Shown: in pieces, positions 25,996 to 35,047 of the stretch
How positions within the stretch are numbered: the first letter of the stretch is position 1
How the letters are laid out: each line of letters opens with the position of its first letter
Assembly (NCBI GenBank): GCA_016713905.1
Contig: JADJOE010000001.1
Location: 186,001 to 250,000, forward strand
DNA length: 64,000 bases
Direction: 5' to 3'
Origin: Candidatus Vicinibacter proximus
Lineage (GTDB): Bacteria > Bacteroidota > Bacteroidia > Chitinophagales > Saprospiraceae
The notes under the pieces: model-generated
Seen by the model: only the letters and a program-made list of their open reading frames with translations
Database searches by the model: none
What the model was told of the DNA's origin: nothing
Program-made: the position numbers and the translations under genes

Positions 25996-27837
25996 TTATT
26001 CTACAGTTACTGATTTGGCAAGGTTTCTTGGTTGATCCACATCACAACCTCTCAAAACTGCAATATGATAAGATAAAAGTTGAAGTGGTATTACTGAAAG
26101 TAACGGAGTTAGGGGCTCTATAGTAGCTGGAATTTCAATACAAAAATCTGCGATTTTTTTAATTTCGTGATCGCCGCTTGCAACAATGGCAATAACTACA
26201 CCCTTTCGGGCTTTTACCTCCATTATATTGGAAACGATTTTTTCATACGCACTTTTATTGGTTGCTATTACTATAACGGGCATATTCTCATCAATAAGTG
26301 CTATTGGTCCATGTTTCATCTCTGCAGCTGGGTAACCTTCTGCATGTATATAAGAGATCTCTTTTAATTTAAGTGCTCCCTCTAGAGCTACTGGAAAATT
26401 ATATCCTCTGCCTAGATAAAGAGCATTATTCGTATTCTTGAATTTTTCGGCCAGTCTGGTTATATCATCGTTGGCATAAAGTACCTGGGAAACTTTTTCA
26501 GGAATTTGGGCCAACTCGGCAATTAACTGGTGATAATATGAATTACTTAGTGAACCATTTTTATGCCCCAGAACGATGGCCATCAACGATAATAATGTAA
26601 CCTGACCAGTAAATGCCTTAGTAGAAGCAACACCTATCTCGGGGCCACAGTGTATATAAGAACCACCATGGGTCAATCGAGCGATGGTAGATCCTACCAC
26701 ATTAACAACTCCATAAACTAGGGCTCCCTTTTCTTTGGCCAGTTCAGCCGCAGCCAATGTGTCTGCAGTTTCACCCGATTGAGAGATGACAATGACTACA
26801 TCCTGTGGGCCCAAAATGGGATTTCGATATCTGAATTCCGAAGCATATTCTACCTCTACTGGTATTCTTGCCAACTCTTCAATGATGTATTCGCCTATAA
26901 GCGCAGAGTGCCAGCTGGTTCCACATGCAGCGATAATTATCCTTTTTGCATTCGCAATTTTATTCGAATGTTCTTCCAAACCACCCAATCTTGCCCAGCC
27001 CTCTATGGCACTCAGGCGTCCCCTCATACAATCTGATATTGTTTGTGGTTGTTGGTAGATTTCCTTTAACATAAAATGAGCAAATCCGCTTTTTTCAAGC
27101 TGATCTATACTCATATCCAATTCATGAATGATTGGCTCCTGAATGACCTCATTGGTTATTGTGGTCACCTCAATTCCATTAAGCCTGCTAATTTCTACAA
27201 CCTCTTCATCATTCAAATAAATTACCTTATTGGTATATTGAATTATTGGTGAAGCATCCGATGCTAAAAAATATTCATGGTCTCCAATACCTACCACCAA
27301 AGGACTAGACTTCCGGGCGCCAACTATAACATCTGGTTGGTCTTTATCCATAACAACAATCGCATAGGCACCTATAACCTTAGTAAGTGCCTTCCTAACT
27401 GCATCGCCCAAACTAAGGGACTCCCTTTGTTGAATTTCTTCTATCAAATGCACTAATACCTCAGTATCTGTTTCACTTTGGAATTGATGTCCCAGTCTTC
27501 TAAGTGCCTCTTTAATGGTTGCATAATTTTCAATGATTCCATTGTGAATAATGGATAATTTACCCGAACCGGAAGAGTGGGGATGCGCATTTATGTCATC
27601 TGGTTTGCCATGTGTTGCCCAACGGGTGTGCCCCATTCCAAGGGTTCCCTTAGGGTGATTATCCTTTGTAAAATCAACCAGTTCCTGAACTTTTCCCTTC
27701 TTTTTAAAAACCTTAATCTCTCCATCAAGAATGGCAATTCCTGCACTGTCATATCCTCTGTATTCCAGCCTTTGCAAGCCTTCTATAAGAATAGGATAGG
27801 CTTCTTTTGTTCCAATATAAGCAATTATTCCACACAT
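25996..27837 (-). CDS. glmS: Glutamine-fructose-6-phosphate aminotransferase (isomerizing)
   Basis: A 613-residue enzyme of normal length. It makes glucosamine-6-phosphate from fructose-6-phosphate and glutamine, the first step to UDP-GlcNAc for peptidoglycan and glycans. The start MCGIIAYIG places the nucleophilic Cys at position 2 after Met removal. GLQRLEYRGYDSAGIA and HTRWATHGKP belong to the glutaminase domain. Two SIS domains follow, with ACGTSWHSA, SQSGETADTLAA and the C-terminal PRNLAKSVTVE. No glmS ribozyme-like element is seen in the 29 bases before it. It is flanked by DUF4270 upstream and DUF4290 downstream in the same direction. Confidence 0.97.
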   Translation of the reverse strand: MCGIIAYIGTKEAYPILIEGLQRLEYRGYDSAGIAILDGEIKVFKKKGKVQELVDFTKDNHPKGTLGMGHTRWATHGKPDDINAHPHSSGSGKLSIIHNGIIENYATIKEALRRLGHQFQSETDTEVLVHLIEEIQQRESLSLGDAVRKALTKVIGAYAIVVMDKDQPDVIVGARKSSPLVVGIGDHEYFLASDASPIIQYTNKVIYLNDEEVVEISRLNGIEVTTITNEVIQEPIIHELDMSIDQLEKSGFAHFMLKEIYQQPQTISDCMRGRLSAIEGWARLGGLEEHSNKIANAKRIIIAACGTSWHSALIGEYIIEELARIPVEVEYASEFRYRNPILGPQDVVIVISQSGETADTLAAAELAKEKGALVYGVVNVVGSTIARLTHGGSYIHCGPEIGVASTKAFTGQVTLLSLMAIVLGHKNGSLSNSYYHQLIAELAQIPEKVSQVLYANDDITRLAEKFKNTNNALYLGRGYNFPVALEGALKLKEISYIHAEGYPAAEMKHGPIALIDENMPVIVIATNKSAYEKIVSNIMEVKARKGVVIAIVASGDHEIKKIADFCIEIPATIEPLTPLLSVIPLQLLSYHIAVLRGCDVDQPRNLAKSVTVE

Positions 27838-27866
27838 ATTAAGTGTAAATATAATGTGTTTTGTGT

Positions 27867-29249
27867 TTATTCTGAGTATACAAGCCTGAGTTTCGCTGGA
27901 TATTTTGAGTGTTTGTTCCCATACAGAACTACTCTTTGTGCTGACTCAGTTTTGTATAGAGGAGTAATAAGTAAATCCAACCCTTTCTTCTCCCTAATGG
28001 TTTTTTGAAAATGTGCAGAAATATTAAACCTGTATCTGTAAATATTAACACCATTTTCGGTAACAGTTACAGGATTTCCCCCACATAGGGACAAATATTG
28101 GCTTAAATTGGTCAAGTCTCTTGATAAATTTCTTCCAATGGTATAGTCCCTAATATCTTCTTCTTTTCCTGAACTTAAGTCCTGTAAAAATAATAAGCCT
28201 GATGGTTTAAACCAACTTAAATTATCTCCTGGAAGTTCAGCTACAAAGAATTCAAGAACAGCAAAATTTAAAAATTTATTTGCCCAATTAGAATCATACG
28301 AAATTTGAAGCCTGGCATCCCCTCCACTCATGCCTTGTATAAAAATAAGGCTGTCACCAGTTGTTTGACCACTTATAAAAGATCCGGCAGGAGCAGTTGA
28401 ATTGTCAACCTTGATATGCGGTGCTTTAACAGCGAAATCCCCCATATTGAACACAAATTGTCCTTGAGTTGTGTCGTTTATTTGATAGTAAATCGTGATT
28501 CTGCTGTCGCTGTTACCTGGATTTAACGCCATCATTGAAGCATCCTGACTTGCCACTAATCCAATACCGGGAAATAGGTATATAAAACTATCCACATTTG
28601 TAAATGCAGTATCCGGCATCTTGCGAAGTATATCCATAAACACAGCTGTATCTAATGGAATCCTTAATTGCGGATAAAATGCGGTAGTCACATTATTTTG
28701 GGTAACCTTTACAGAATCACTTCGATTTGGCACAAATTGATCCAAAATACCCAAACGTGTTGGCTTTAATTTTGCCTTAAAATCGGAATAATATTTTGTC
28801 CTTTGATTTAAAGGTTCATCTAATTGAAATACCTCAATTTTTTGATGTTTTAACGGATCACCATAAAATTCAACCGTGTCATATCGTATACTCATGACAA
28901 TTGAATCTATTTTATTGGATAAAAAACTTCTCTCCTTGGTTGGGATAAAACGTATTTGGCTGTAAAATTCTGCCTCAACTTTACCAAAAATTGGGTCATT
29001 CATTTTACCAAGTAAAAATGTGCCAGGCAGACCGGCATAAGCCGTTAATAAGGAATCTTGCTGATATGGCTTAACGCTAAAATTGAACGTGTCTACACCT
29101 TTCGCATTAACCCATTCATCGGAAATTAATCCATTTCCTAGAGTCTCATTTTTATCACAAGAATCAAAACTCAATATTACCAAGGTAGAAAACACAATGT
29201 AATACCCAATTCTAACAATTTTGAAAGTCTTAAAAATACTTAGATTCAT
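27867..29249 (-). CDS. DUF4270 family lipoprotein
   Basis: I use the ATG at 29249 (460 residues), because it puts a signal peptide and lipobox (STLVILSFDSC) at the N-terminus; the longer frame overlaps the upstream gene. After the lipidated Cys the sequence DKNETLGNGLISDEW and a long beta-rich region with repeated DTAVF/DTAFTN-type strands match DUF4270, a Bacteroidota outer-membrane lipoprotein family of unknown function. It lies 16 bases downstream of the GT5 gene and 29 bases upstream of glmS. I have seen this family beside glycogen synthase and glmS in related genomes, so the context appears conserved (from memory, not checked). Confidence 0.78.
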   Translation of the reverse strand: MNLSIFKTFKIVRIGYYIVFSTLVILSFDSCDKNETLGNGLISDEWVNAKGVDTFNFSVKPYQQDSLLTAYAGLPGTFLLGKMNDPIFGKVEAEFYSQIRFIPTKERSFLSNKIDSIVMSIRYDTVEFYGDPLKHQKIEVFQLDEPLNQRTKYYSDFKAKLKPTRLGILDQFVPNRSDSVKVTQNNVTTAFYPQLRIPLDTAVFMDILRKMPDTAFTNVDSFIYLFPGIGLVASQDASMMALNPGNSDSRITIYYQINDTTQGQFVFNMGDFAVKAPHIKVDNSTAPAGSFISGQTTGDSLIFIQGMSGGDARLQISYDSNWANKFLNFAVLEFFVAELPGDNLSWFKPSGLLFLQDLSSGKEEDIRDYTIGRNLSRDLTNLSQYLSLCGGNPVTVTENGVNIYRYRFNISAHFQKTIREKKGLDLLITPLYKTESAQRVVLYGNKHSKYPAKLRLVYSE

Positions 29250-29265
29250 GTGACAATAACGATGT

Positions 29266-30069
29266 CTAGGATAAAATAGTCTTATAAAAATCAATATAGT
29301 CTGGTAAATAATTTTCTGCCGGTGTTTCAATAAATGGCTTATTCAAACTTTCAACTGCCAGCCTTAGATTTTCTGAAATTTCTTGGGTGCCCTGGATGAT
29401 TCCATCTGCAAACTGTATTGCCCCCTTCTGTAAAGTAATTCCCGTTCCATTTTTAAATGGACTAAGTTGATCAGCTTTCAAATTGTTAATTGCTGCTTTT
29501 TTAAAGAATTCATCATTAAAATTTGATTCCAGGCTTTTTTCATACAATGAGAAAACTACTTTGGATTGCTTAAACACAGGATCATTTTTATACACAGTTT
29601 TAAGATAAAAAGGAATCAAACTAGTCATCCATCCATGACAGTGAACTACATCCGGAGCCCACCCAAACTTTTTAACTGTCTCTATTGCCCCCTTACAGAA
29701 AAAGATCATCCGATCCTGATTATCCTCAAATGGTTGGCCACTTTCATCTTCGAAAACAAACTTTCTTTTAAAAAATTCATCGTTATCCAAAAAGTAAACT
29801 TGAATACGAGATCCAGGAAGTGAGGCGACCTTAATAATGAGTGCATAGTCATCGTCGTCGATTATGATGTTCATCCCACTAAGCCTAACCACTTCATGAA
29901 GACGATGTCTTCTCTCATTTATCGTCCCAAATCTTGGCATTAAAATCCTGATTTCCATTCCACTGTCTTGCGCAAAGGCTGGCAGCTTTTGAATCAGTGA
30001 ACCTATACCATCCTGATCTAAATAGGGGTCCATTTCTTGTGTTATGTATAAAACTCTGTTTTTACTCAT
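29266..30069 (-). CDS. Glycogen/starch synthase N-terminal-type protein (GT5 half)
   Basis: A 267-residue protein beginning MSKNRVLYITQEMDPYLDQDGIG, the GT5 N-terminal Rossmann half in which the usual K-x-G-G-L loop is replaced by DQDGIGSL. ILMPRFGTINERRHRL and VVHCHGWMTSLIPFYLK are typical. It ends near 267 residues and lacks the C-terminal GT-B half that binds ADP-glucose, including the usual E-P-C-G-L region. Half-length GT5 proteins of this size recur in Bacteroidota, so it is probably not a local truncation. Catalysis alone is doubtful. It is the first gene of the nine-gene minus-strand run; a -7 element lies 36 bases upstream. Confidence 0.78.
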   Translation of the reverse strand: MSKNRVLYITQEMDPYLDQDGIGSLIQKLPAFAQDSGMEIRILMPRFGTINERRHRLHEVVRLSGMNIIIDDDDYALIIKVASLPGSRIQVYFLDNDEFFKRKFVFEDESGQPFEDNQDRMIFFCKGAIETVKKFGWAPDVVHCHGWMTSLIPFYLKTVYKNDPVFKQSKVVFSLYEKSLESNFNDEFFKKAAINNLKADQLSPFKNGTGITLQKGAIQFADGIIQGTQEISENLRLAVESLNKPFIETPAENYLPDYIDFYKTILS

Positions 30070-30104
30070 GGTTTGATTAACATGCAATATCCAAAAACGG
30101 AGTG

Positions 30105-30112
30105 CAAAAGTA
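30105..30112 (-). promoter_or_regulatory. -7 promoter element for the GT5-DUF4270-glmS run
   Basis: The minus strand reads TACTTTTG followed by CA, matching TAnnTTTG, 35 bases before the ATG at 30069. It is the only good match near the head of the run. Confidence 0.5.
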
Positions 30113-30385
30113 CAACATTTTAAGCATAAAGTCTAATGTCTTCACTATATAATTGACCTAATTATCTGGAAAACAACGAAATAGTTACGTAGACTAAAGA
30201 ACTCTGATCTTGTTTTTTAATAATTAATGCTTGAAAATGGTTCTAAGAGCTATTTATATTTTCTGAATAATAAAATTTTCTATATGAATTAAGAATTGGT
30301 GCATAGAGAGTTTAATTTTCTAAGTTTAAGTCTCCATCTGAATGATTTCAAAAATTTGCAAAAACACCTTTTTTAAAAATTTGGC
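30113..30385. other. Intergenic region upstream of the GT5 gene
   Basis: AT-rich sequence, 273 bases, between the GT5 promoter and the stop of the VWA gene. No gene, strong hairpin or RNA motif seen. Confidence 0.4.
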
Positions 30386-31468
30386 TTAACTGCTAATTTT
30401 GTTTATTTCCTTTGCAAGAATCTCAGGAAATTCACTTGGAGCGCAACTAAACACTGGAAGACCCATGTTAGCAAGCTTTTGACCTACAGATACATTATAA
30501 TCAGGTTTGCCTTCATCATCAAGCGCAAGTATACAATGCATTTTTAATCCGAGTTGAAGAAGGACACTACAAATCCCAAACAGGTCTTTGTGTTTCCCTC
30601 CATCGTCAAGATCAGAAATTAGAAATAGTATGGTCTTTGAATGACTTTTTATTTTTTGATGTACGTAATTTAAAGCCAATCCGATATCTGTTCCTCCCCC
30701 CATTGGTACGCTGAACAAAATATCCACTGGATCTTTATATAATCCTGATACATCTGTGATTGAGGTATCAAAAAAAATTAAATGTGTTTTAATACTTTTT
30801 AAGGAAACCAATATTGATCCTATTATACTTGCGTAAATTGCGCTGTTGATCATGGATTCGCTCTTATCAATCAATAAAACAATTTCTGGCAATTGGTTTC
30901 CTTTATGATAACCATACCACCTTTCAGGAATTACCCTTTTACTGCTTTTTTGGTAATGCTTTAAATTTGATCCAATAGTTCTTTTCCAATCAATCTTTGC
31001 ATGCTGAGGATTGATCGCCTTACTTCTTCCCGTTAATGCTGATTGAATTGCATTCGAAAGTTTTGGTTTCAACTTTTTTGAAGTTTCCTCAACCAACTTT
31101 CTAATTAATATCTTTGCTACCGCTTTCGTTTTATCCGGAAGTAATTCTTGTAACGTTAATATCGTTGCAACCATATTAATGTTTGGTTCAATTTTCTCGA
31201 GGAGTTCAGGCTCAAGAAGCATTTCCTTAACTCCCTGTCGCTCTAGTGCATCTTGTTGCAATAATCTAATTACCCCAGGTGGAAAATATGTCCTTATACC
31301 ATCTAACCATCGCTTGATACTATGCTGAGTTTTTCCTATCCCAGCAGCTCTTTCCACAGAATAAACTTGGGTTAATAATTCTTCCATGGCTTTTTCCTCA
31401 ATAGAAAGATTTACTTCATCATCCTTCAACCCCTGTTTACCCAAGACCATGGTCCACCGATTATGCAT
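30386..31468 (-). CDS. VWA (CoxE-like) domain protein, unaccompanied
   Basis: A 360-residue protein. The N-terminal RWTMVLGKQGL and RWLDGIRTYFPPGVIRLLQQDAL resemble the helical lead-in of VWA proteins that pair with MoxR-type AAA ATPases. The VWA domain begins near residue 195. Its metal (MIDAS) site appears complete: D201-x-S203-x-S205 in DKSESM, the Thr of GGGTDIG, and the Asp of LISDLDDGG. Relatives are usually encoded with a MoxR ATPase, a SWIM zinc-finger protein and a DUF5682 protein. None is present here: about 300-400 bases of gene-free DNA lie on each side. Function unknown; a chaperone-like or metal-insertion role with a distant AAA partner is possible. Confidence 0.82.
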   Translation of the reverse strand: MHNRWTMVLGKQGLKDDEVNLSIEEKAMEELLTQVYSVERAAGIGKTQHSIKRWLDGIRTYFPPGVIRLLQQDALERQGVKEMLLEPELLEKIEPNINMVATILTLQELLPDKTKAVAKILIRKLVEETSKKLKPKLSNAIQSALTGRSKAINPQHAKIDWKRTIGSNLKHYQKSSKRVIPERWYGYHKGNQLPEIVLLIDKSESMINSAIYASIIGSILVSLKSIKTHLIFFDTSITDVSGLYKDPVDILFSVPMGGGTDIGLALNYVHQKIKSHSKTILFLISDLDDGGKHKDLFGICSVLLQLGLKMHCILALDDEGKPDYNVSVGQKLANMGLPVFSCAPSEFPEILAKEINKISS

Positions 31469-31871
31469 AGTGTTGTATAATTATCAAACAATAATAAAAT
31501 TTAGACTATTCCACATTTCCTAATACAATGCAATAGATTTCAAAAATGGTTAATTCATTTAACTTATACTTCAACTTTTAACAAAGGAAAAATTGTGTTT
31601 GGTTAAGGTTTTCCCCATTTTTCTGCTTTAACCATTTATATAATCTAACAAACAACCTCTTATCTGTACAAAATGAATGTTTAGTAGTTTCTTTAAAAAA
31701 GATATGCACGTTTCTCTCTAATTTAAAATATCAGTAATAAATTATTGGTGAGTTCAACTAATAAATACATGGTATTAAATCAAAAATTATAGCAAGTAAA
31801 ATATTTATGGTTAAGATGAATGAACTTGAACTGCTACTTTTCAAAATTTCATTATGTGGTAAATTAAAATA
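31469..31871. other. Intergenic region, 403 bases
   Basis: AT-rich DNA between two minus-strand genes. No reading frame of note, no RNA motif, and no strong hairpin. Confidence 0.4.
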
Positions 31872-32675
31872 TCAGGCAGAATATAATTTATTAAATTGTT
31901 CGATCCACTCTGGATGTGAAGCAACTAAAGATTTTGGCTTATTTACTATAGAATATAATACTAAAGCGGAAGAATTTATTTGATCCTGACCCAACCAACT
32001 TTTTATGCCTTCATAACCTTGTGGACATAAGGTATTGGCCAATTCCAAAACGAATTCTTCACAACCTTCAAAATGGATTCCCTTAAATTCAACAAGAATG
32101 CATGACCATTCATATAATGCGGGATTAAAATACTGGTTAGGAGCGAAAAAAGACAATTTCAATTGTTCTATAGATAAGATCAATAAGCCGTCTTCATAAT
32201 TATGTTCCGAAACATGAACCCAATCTTGTTGAGGTGTCATAAAAGGGTGAGCATACAAGGCTGTTCTGGTAAATCTTTTATATAAATCCTTGAATTGGAT
32301 TATCCTTAATTGAACTGCCGGGATCAAAACCATCCACTTAATCTCTTCATGTATTTTTTCTGGCCCCATTGGTATAAATTCATGATAACTAACTGTCTTA
32401 GCCAATAGTTGAAAAAAGTCTGATCTTGCATTTTCATTCATTTCTTGGATGGATGGACAATATTCTAAAAGCCATTTTTTTTCTGCAGAATCTAGGTCAA
32501 TTCTAAATTTATCATACCAAAAATCATTTATTTGATTCTGAAAAATAAAAATTCCAACGCCAAGCACTACAAGGGGAATTAATATATAAGCATTTGGTTC
32601 AGAACTACTATAGCTCCAAAAAAAGTAAACAACTGTAATAACCAAGACTGGAAGAAGAAAATATCTATATGGCAT
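31872..32675 (-). CDS. MtfA/M90-like membrane protein with lost zinc motif
   Basis: A 267-residue protein with two N-terminal membrane segments (about 5-22 and 29-46) and a soluble domain. RSDFFQLLAKTVSYHEFIPMG and EEIKWMVLIPAVQLRI resemble the region of MtfA-type (M90) peptidases ahead of their catalytic helix. Where those enzymes have H-E-F-A-H, this protein reads Y188-E-W-S-C192 in ALYEWSCILVEF, so both zinc-binding histidines are missing. If the homology holds it is a pseudo-protease. The alignment was done by eye, and no other function is suggested by the neighbours, a VWA gene and tRNA-Phe. Confidence 0.55.
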   Translation of the reverse strand: MPYRYFLLPVLVITVVYFFWSYSSSEPNAYILIPLVVLGVGIFIFQNQINDFWYDKFRIDLDSAEKKWLLEYCPSIQEMNENARSDFFQLLAKTVSYHEFIPMGPEKIHEEIKWMVLIPAVQLRIIQFKDLYKRFTRTALYAHPFMTPQQDWVHVSEHNYEDGLLILSIEQLKLSFFAPNQYFNPALYEWSCILVEFKGIHFEGCEEFVLELANTLCPQGYEGIKSWLGQDQINSSALVLYSIVNKPKSLVASHPEWIEQFNKLYSA

Positions 32676-32722
32676 CTTGTTGCGAAAATTTAGCGCACGG
32701 GTAAAATTAATTCAAAAAACTC

Positions 32723-32730
32723 TATATTTG
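32723..32730 (+). promoter_or_regulatory. -7 promoter element for tRNA-Phe
   Basis: TATATTTG matches TAnnTTTG and lies 33 bases before the tRNA 5' end. Confidence 0.55.
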
Positions 32731-32763
32731 CGTCCCCTTAGTCATTTTAACTAAGGTGTGGAA

Positions 32764-32836
<73 letters not shown>

Positions 32837-32845
32837 CAAAAATGG

Positions 32846-32875
32846 AATCCTGCCTATTAAAGGCAGGATTTTTTA
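32846..32875 (+). terminator. Rho-independent terminator after tRNA-Phe
   Basis: AATCCTGCC and GGCAGGATT form a perfect 9-base stem with a 7-base loop and are followed by a T run. It separates the tRNA transcript from cysS. Confidence 0.85.
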
Positions 32876-32935
32876 TTTATTTAAGAGTTAGATGTTAATC
32901 TAAATTGAAAATACATCTCCTTGAATCTCAATCTT

Positions 32936-32943
32936 TATCTTTG
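32936..32943 (+). promoter_or_regulatory. -7 promoter element for cysS, giving a near-leaderless transcript
   Basis: TATCTTTG ends 4 bases before the cysS ATG at 32948. With the usual start 4-7 bases past the element, transcription would begin at or next to the start codon. Confidence 0.5.
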
Positions 32944-32947
32944 TAAT

Positions 32948-34432
32948 ATGAGTCGTTCTATCACAATTTATAACAGCCTTTCAAGAGAAAAAGAGACTTT
33001 TAAACCTATTGTTGAAGGAAGAATAGGAATGTATGTTTGTGGACCAACAGTTTATAATGACGTACACCTAGGTAATTGTAGGACCTTTACTTCGTTTGAC
33101 ATTATCTACAGGTATCTGCTCTATGCCGGATTTAAGGTCCGCTATGTGAGAAACATTACAGATGTAGGCCATTTGTTGGATAATGGGGAAGATCGAATGG
33201 CAAAAGGTGCCAGATTGGAGCAATTAGAACCCATGGAAGTTTCCCAGAAGTACACCAATGGATTCCATGAAATGATGAAAATTTTTAACAACCTTTCTCC
33301 AAGTATTGAGCCTAGGGCTACTGGCCACATAATCGAACAAATAAAAATGACCGAGGATATACTTTCCAGAGGATTCGCTTATCTGAAAAATGGCTCGGTA
33401 TATTTTGATACGCCAAAATTTATTAAAGAGGGTTATCCTTATGGACAATTAAGTGGTCGAATAGTGGAGGAATTAGTGGCTGAATCCAGAGACAATCTGA
33501 AAAATCAAGATGAAAAAAATCACCCGGCCGATTTTGCTCTATGGATTAAAGCTTCAGAGGAACATATTATGCGCTGGGAATCACCTTGGTCAATTGGATT
33601 TCCCGGATGGCATTTGGAATGTTCTGCCATGAGTACCAAGTACTTGGGTGAGACCTTCGACATTCATGGAGGTGGCAATGACTTAAAATTTCCTCATCAT
33701 GAGAATGAAATAGCACAAAGTATGGGGTCGTGCGGTCATCCACCGGCAAATTATTGGTTGCATACCAATATGCTCCTATTAAATGGAAAAAAGATGTCCA
33801 AAAGTGACGGCAATACTATTAGTCCACAGGAGTTATTTAGTGGAAACAGTGAACATATTAGTAAAGCTTATTCACCAATGGCTATTAAGTTTTTTATGCT
33901 CCAGGCACATTATCGGAGCCCGTTGGATATTACCGATGAAGCTCTGCAGGCAGCTGAAAAGGGGTATAAAAGATTAATGGATGCTTTTAATTTAGTGACT
34001 AATTTAAATCCTGATCTGCCCGCTTCAGGAGTAAGAGACCAGGAGATATTAAGCATAATTGATCAAAGTCTCATGTATATGGATGATGATTTCAATGTTC
34101 CAAATGCTTTAGCTTCATTATTTGAATTGGCTACTATGATCAATTCATTTAATGATGGTCATATTAAGTTAAATGAAATTGGTCTGGATGTTTGGCGTAA
34201 TATGAAAAATCATTTTAAAGTCTTAATCTCTGATGTTTTCGGACTCCAGGACGAACACAGTATAGAAGATGGAAGTACTACAAATGGTCTGATGAATTTA
34301 ATAATAGATCTCCGTAAGGATATCCGGGAAAGAAAAGATTGGGCTTCAGCTGATAAAATACGAGATAGCCTACTTGCTTTAGGAATTCAGCTTAAGGATG
34401 GGAAAGATGGTACGTCTTGGAAAAAAAATTGA
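32948..34432 (+). CDS. cysS: Cysteine-tRNA ligase
   Basis: A 494-residue class I synthetase from the ATG at 32948; an in-frame TTG at 32921 lies ahead of the promoter-like element, so I reject it. It has CGPTVYNDVHLGNCR, where H-L-G-N is the HIGH motif and the Cys is the first zinc ligand. Other zinc-site residues appear in GWHLECSAMS and HHENEIAQS. KMSKSDGNT is the KMSKS motif. It charges tRNA-Cys. Its 3' end overlaps the next gene by about 26-35 bases. Confidence 0.97.
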   Translation: MSRSITIYNSLSREKETFKPIVEGRIGMYVCGPTVYNDVHLGNCRTFTSFDIIYRYLLYAGFKVRYVRNITDVGHLLDNGEDRMAKGARLEQLEPMEVSQKYTNGFHEMMKIFNNLSPSIEPRATGHIIEQIKMTEDILSRGFAYLKNGSVYFDTPKFIKEGYPYGQLSGRIVEELVAESRDNLKNQDEKNHPADFALWIKASEEHIMRWESPWSIGFPGWHLECSAMSTKYLGETFDIHGGGNDLKFPHHENEIAQSMGSCGHPPANYWLHTNMLLLNGKKMSKSDGNTISPQELFSGNSEHISKAYSPMAIKFFMLQAHYRSPLDITDEALQAAEKGYKRLMDAFNLVTNLNPDLPASGVRDQEILSIIDQSLMYMDDDFNVPNALASLFELATMINSFNDGHIKLNEIGLDVWRNMKNHFKVLISDVFGLQDEHSIEDGSTTNGLMNLIIDLRKDIRERKDWASADKIRDSLLALGIQLKDGKDGTSWKKN

Positions 34433-35024
34433 TCTTCCATACAAGCTCCTTTTGTTCTTCTTTCTGAATAAGTCTCTTTTCTCTGTCCTTCCTGTGTTTT
34501 TTGCATCATGCACACCAAAGCAAAATAATGTGGGACACCATGCTCCCGAATTTGAAAATATTGTTTGGCTGAATGGACCTGAACAAAAAATAAGTAATCT
34601 GCTGGGAAAAGTAGTGCTTTTACGATGGTGGACTGATGGTTGCGAATATTGTACACATTCAGCGCCAAGTTTAAATGACTGGAATATAAATTTTCGAGAT
34701 TCAGGTTTGTTGGTCATTGGAATGTATCACCCTAAGCCTGCTCCTCAGGATGTTGACTTAAATGAAATCTATAAATTTATCCGAGATAAGAAATTTGTCT
34801 TCCCAATTGGCATTGATTCGGATTGGAATAATTTAAATAATTACTGGTTAAGTGATGGTCCAAAATCCTTTACTTCTGTGAGTTTCTTAATAGACAAAAA
34901 AGGTAAAATCAGACATCTCCATCCCGGTGGTGAGTTTCATAAAGACACAATTATAGGCCATGAGAAATGTATTTCAGATTACTGGCAAATGGATAGCATC
35001 ATAAGGGTTTTAATCGCTGAATAG
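34407..35024 (+). CDS. Thioredoxin-like (TlpA/redoxin) lipoprotein
   Basis: A protein of about 205 residues from the ATG at 34407 (another ATG is 3 codons earlier). A long signal peptide ends in the lipobox VFFASC, so the protein is probably periplasmic and lipid-anchored. The thioredoxin-fold domain has VVLLRWWTDGCEYCTHSAPSL, with a C-x-x-C pair (CEYC) as the active site, then GPKSFTSVSFLIDKKGKIRHLHPG, where the usual cis-Pro loop is replaced by TSVSF. It may reduce disulfides of exported proteins or sense redox state. The overlap with cysS suggests cotranscription. Redox potential and partner unknown. Confidence 0.82.
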   Translation: MVRLGKKIDLPYKLLLFFFLNKSLFSVLPVFFASCTPKQNNVGHHAPEFENIVWLNGPEQKISNLLGKVVLLRWWTDGCEYCTHSAPSLNDWNINFRDSGLLVIGMYHPKPAPQDVDLNEIYKFIRDKKFVFPIGIDSDWNNLNNYWLSDGPKSFTSVSFLIDKKGKIRHLHPGGEFHKDTIIGHEKCISDYWQMDSIIRVLIAE

Positions 35025-35034
35025 TTTTTGTACC

Positions 35035-35042
35035 TACCTTTG
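35035..35042 (+). promoter_or_regulatory. -7 promoter element for GGGP synthase, near-leaderless
   Basis: TACCTTTG followed by CA ends 5 bases before the ATG at 35048. The predicted transcription start is at or within a base or two of the start codon. Confidence 0.5.
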
Positions 35043-35047
35043 CAAAT

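Noticed and set aside
26779..27058. Plus-strand frames inside glmS
   Set aside because: They are shadows of glmS, with no signal or family resemblance.
29250..29330. Longer start for the DUF4270 lipoprotein
   Set aside because: The added residues overlap the GT5 gene and bury the signal peptide and lipobox in the interior.
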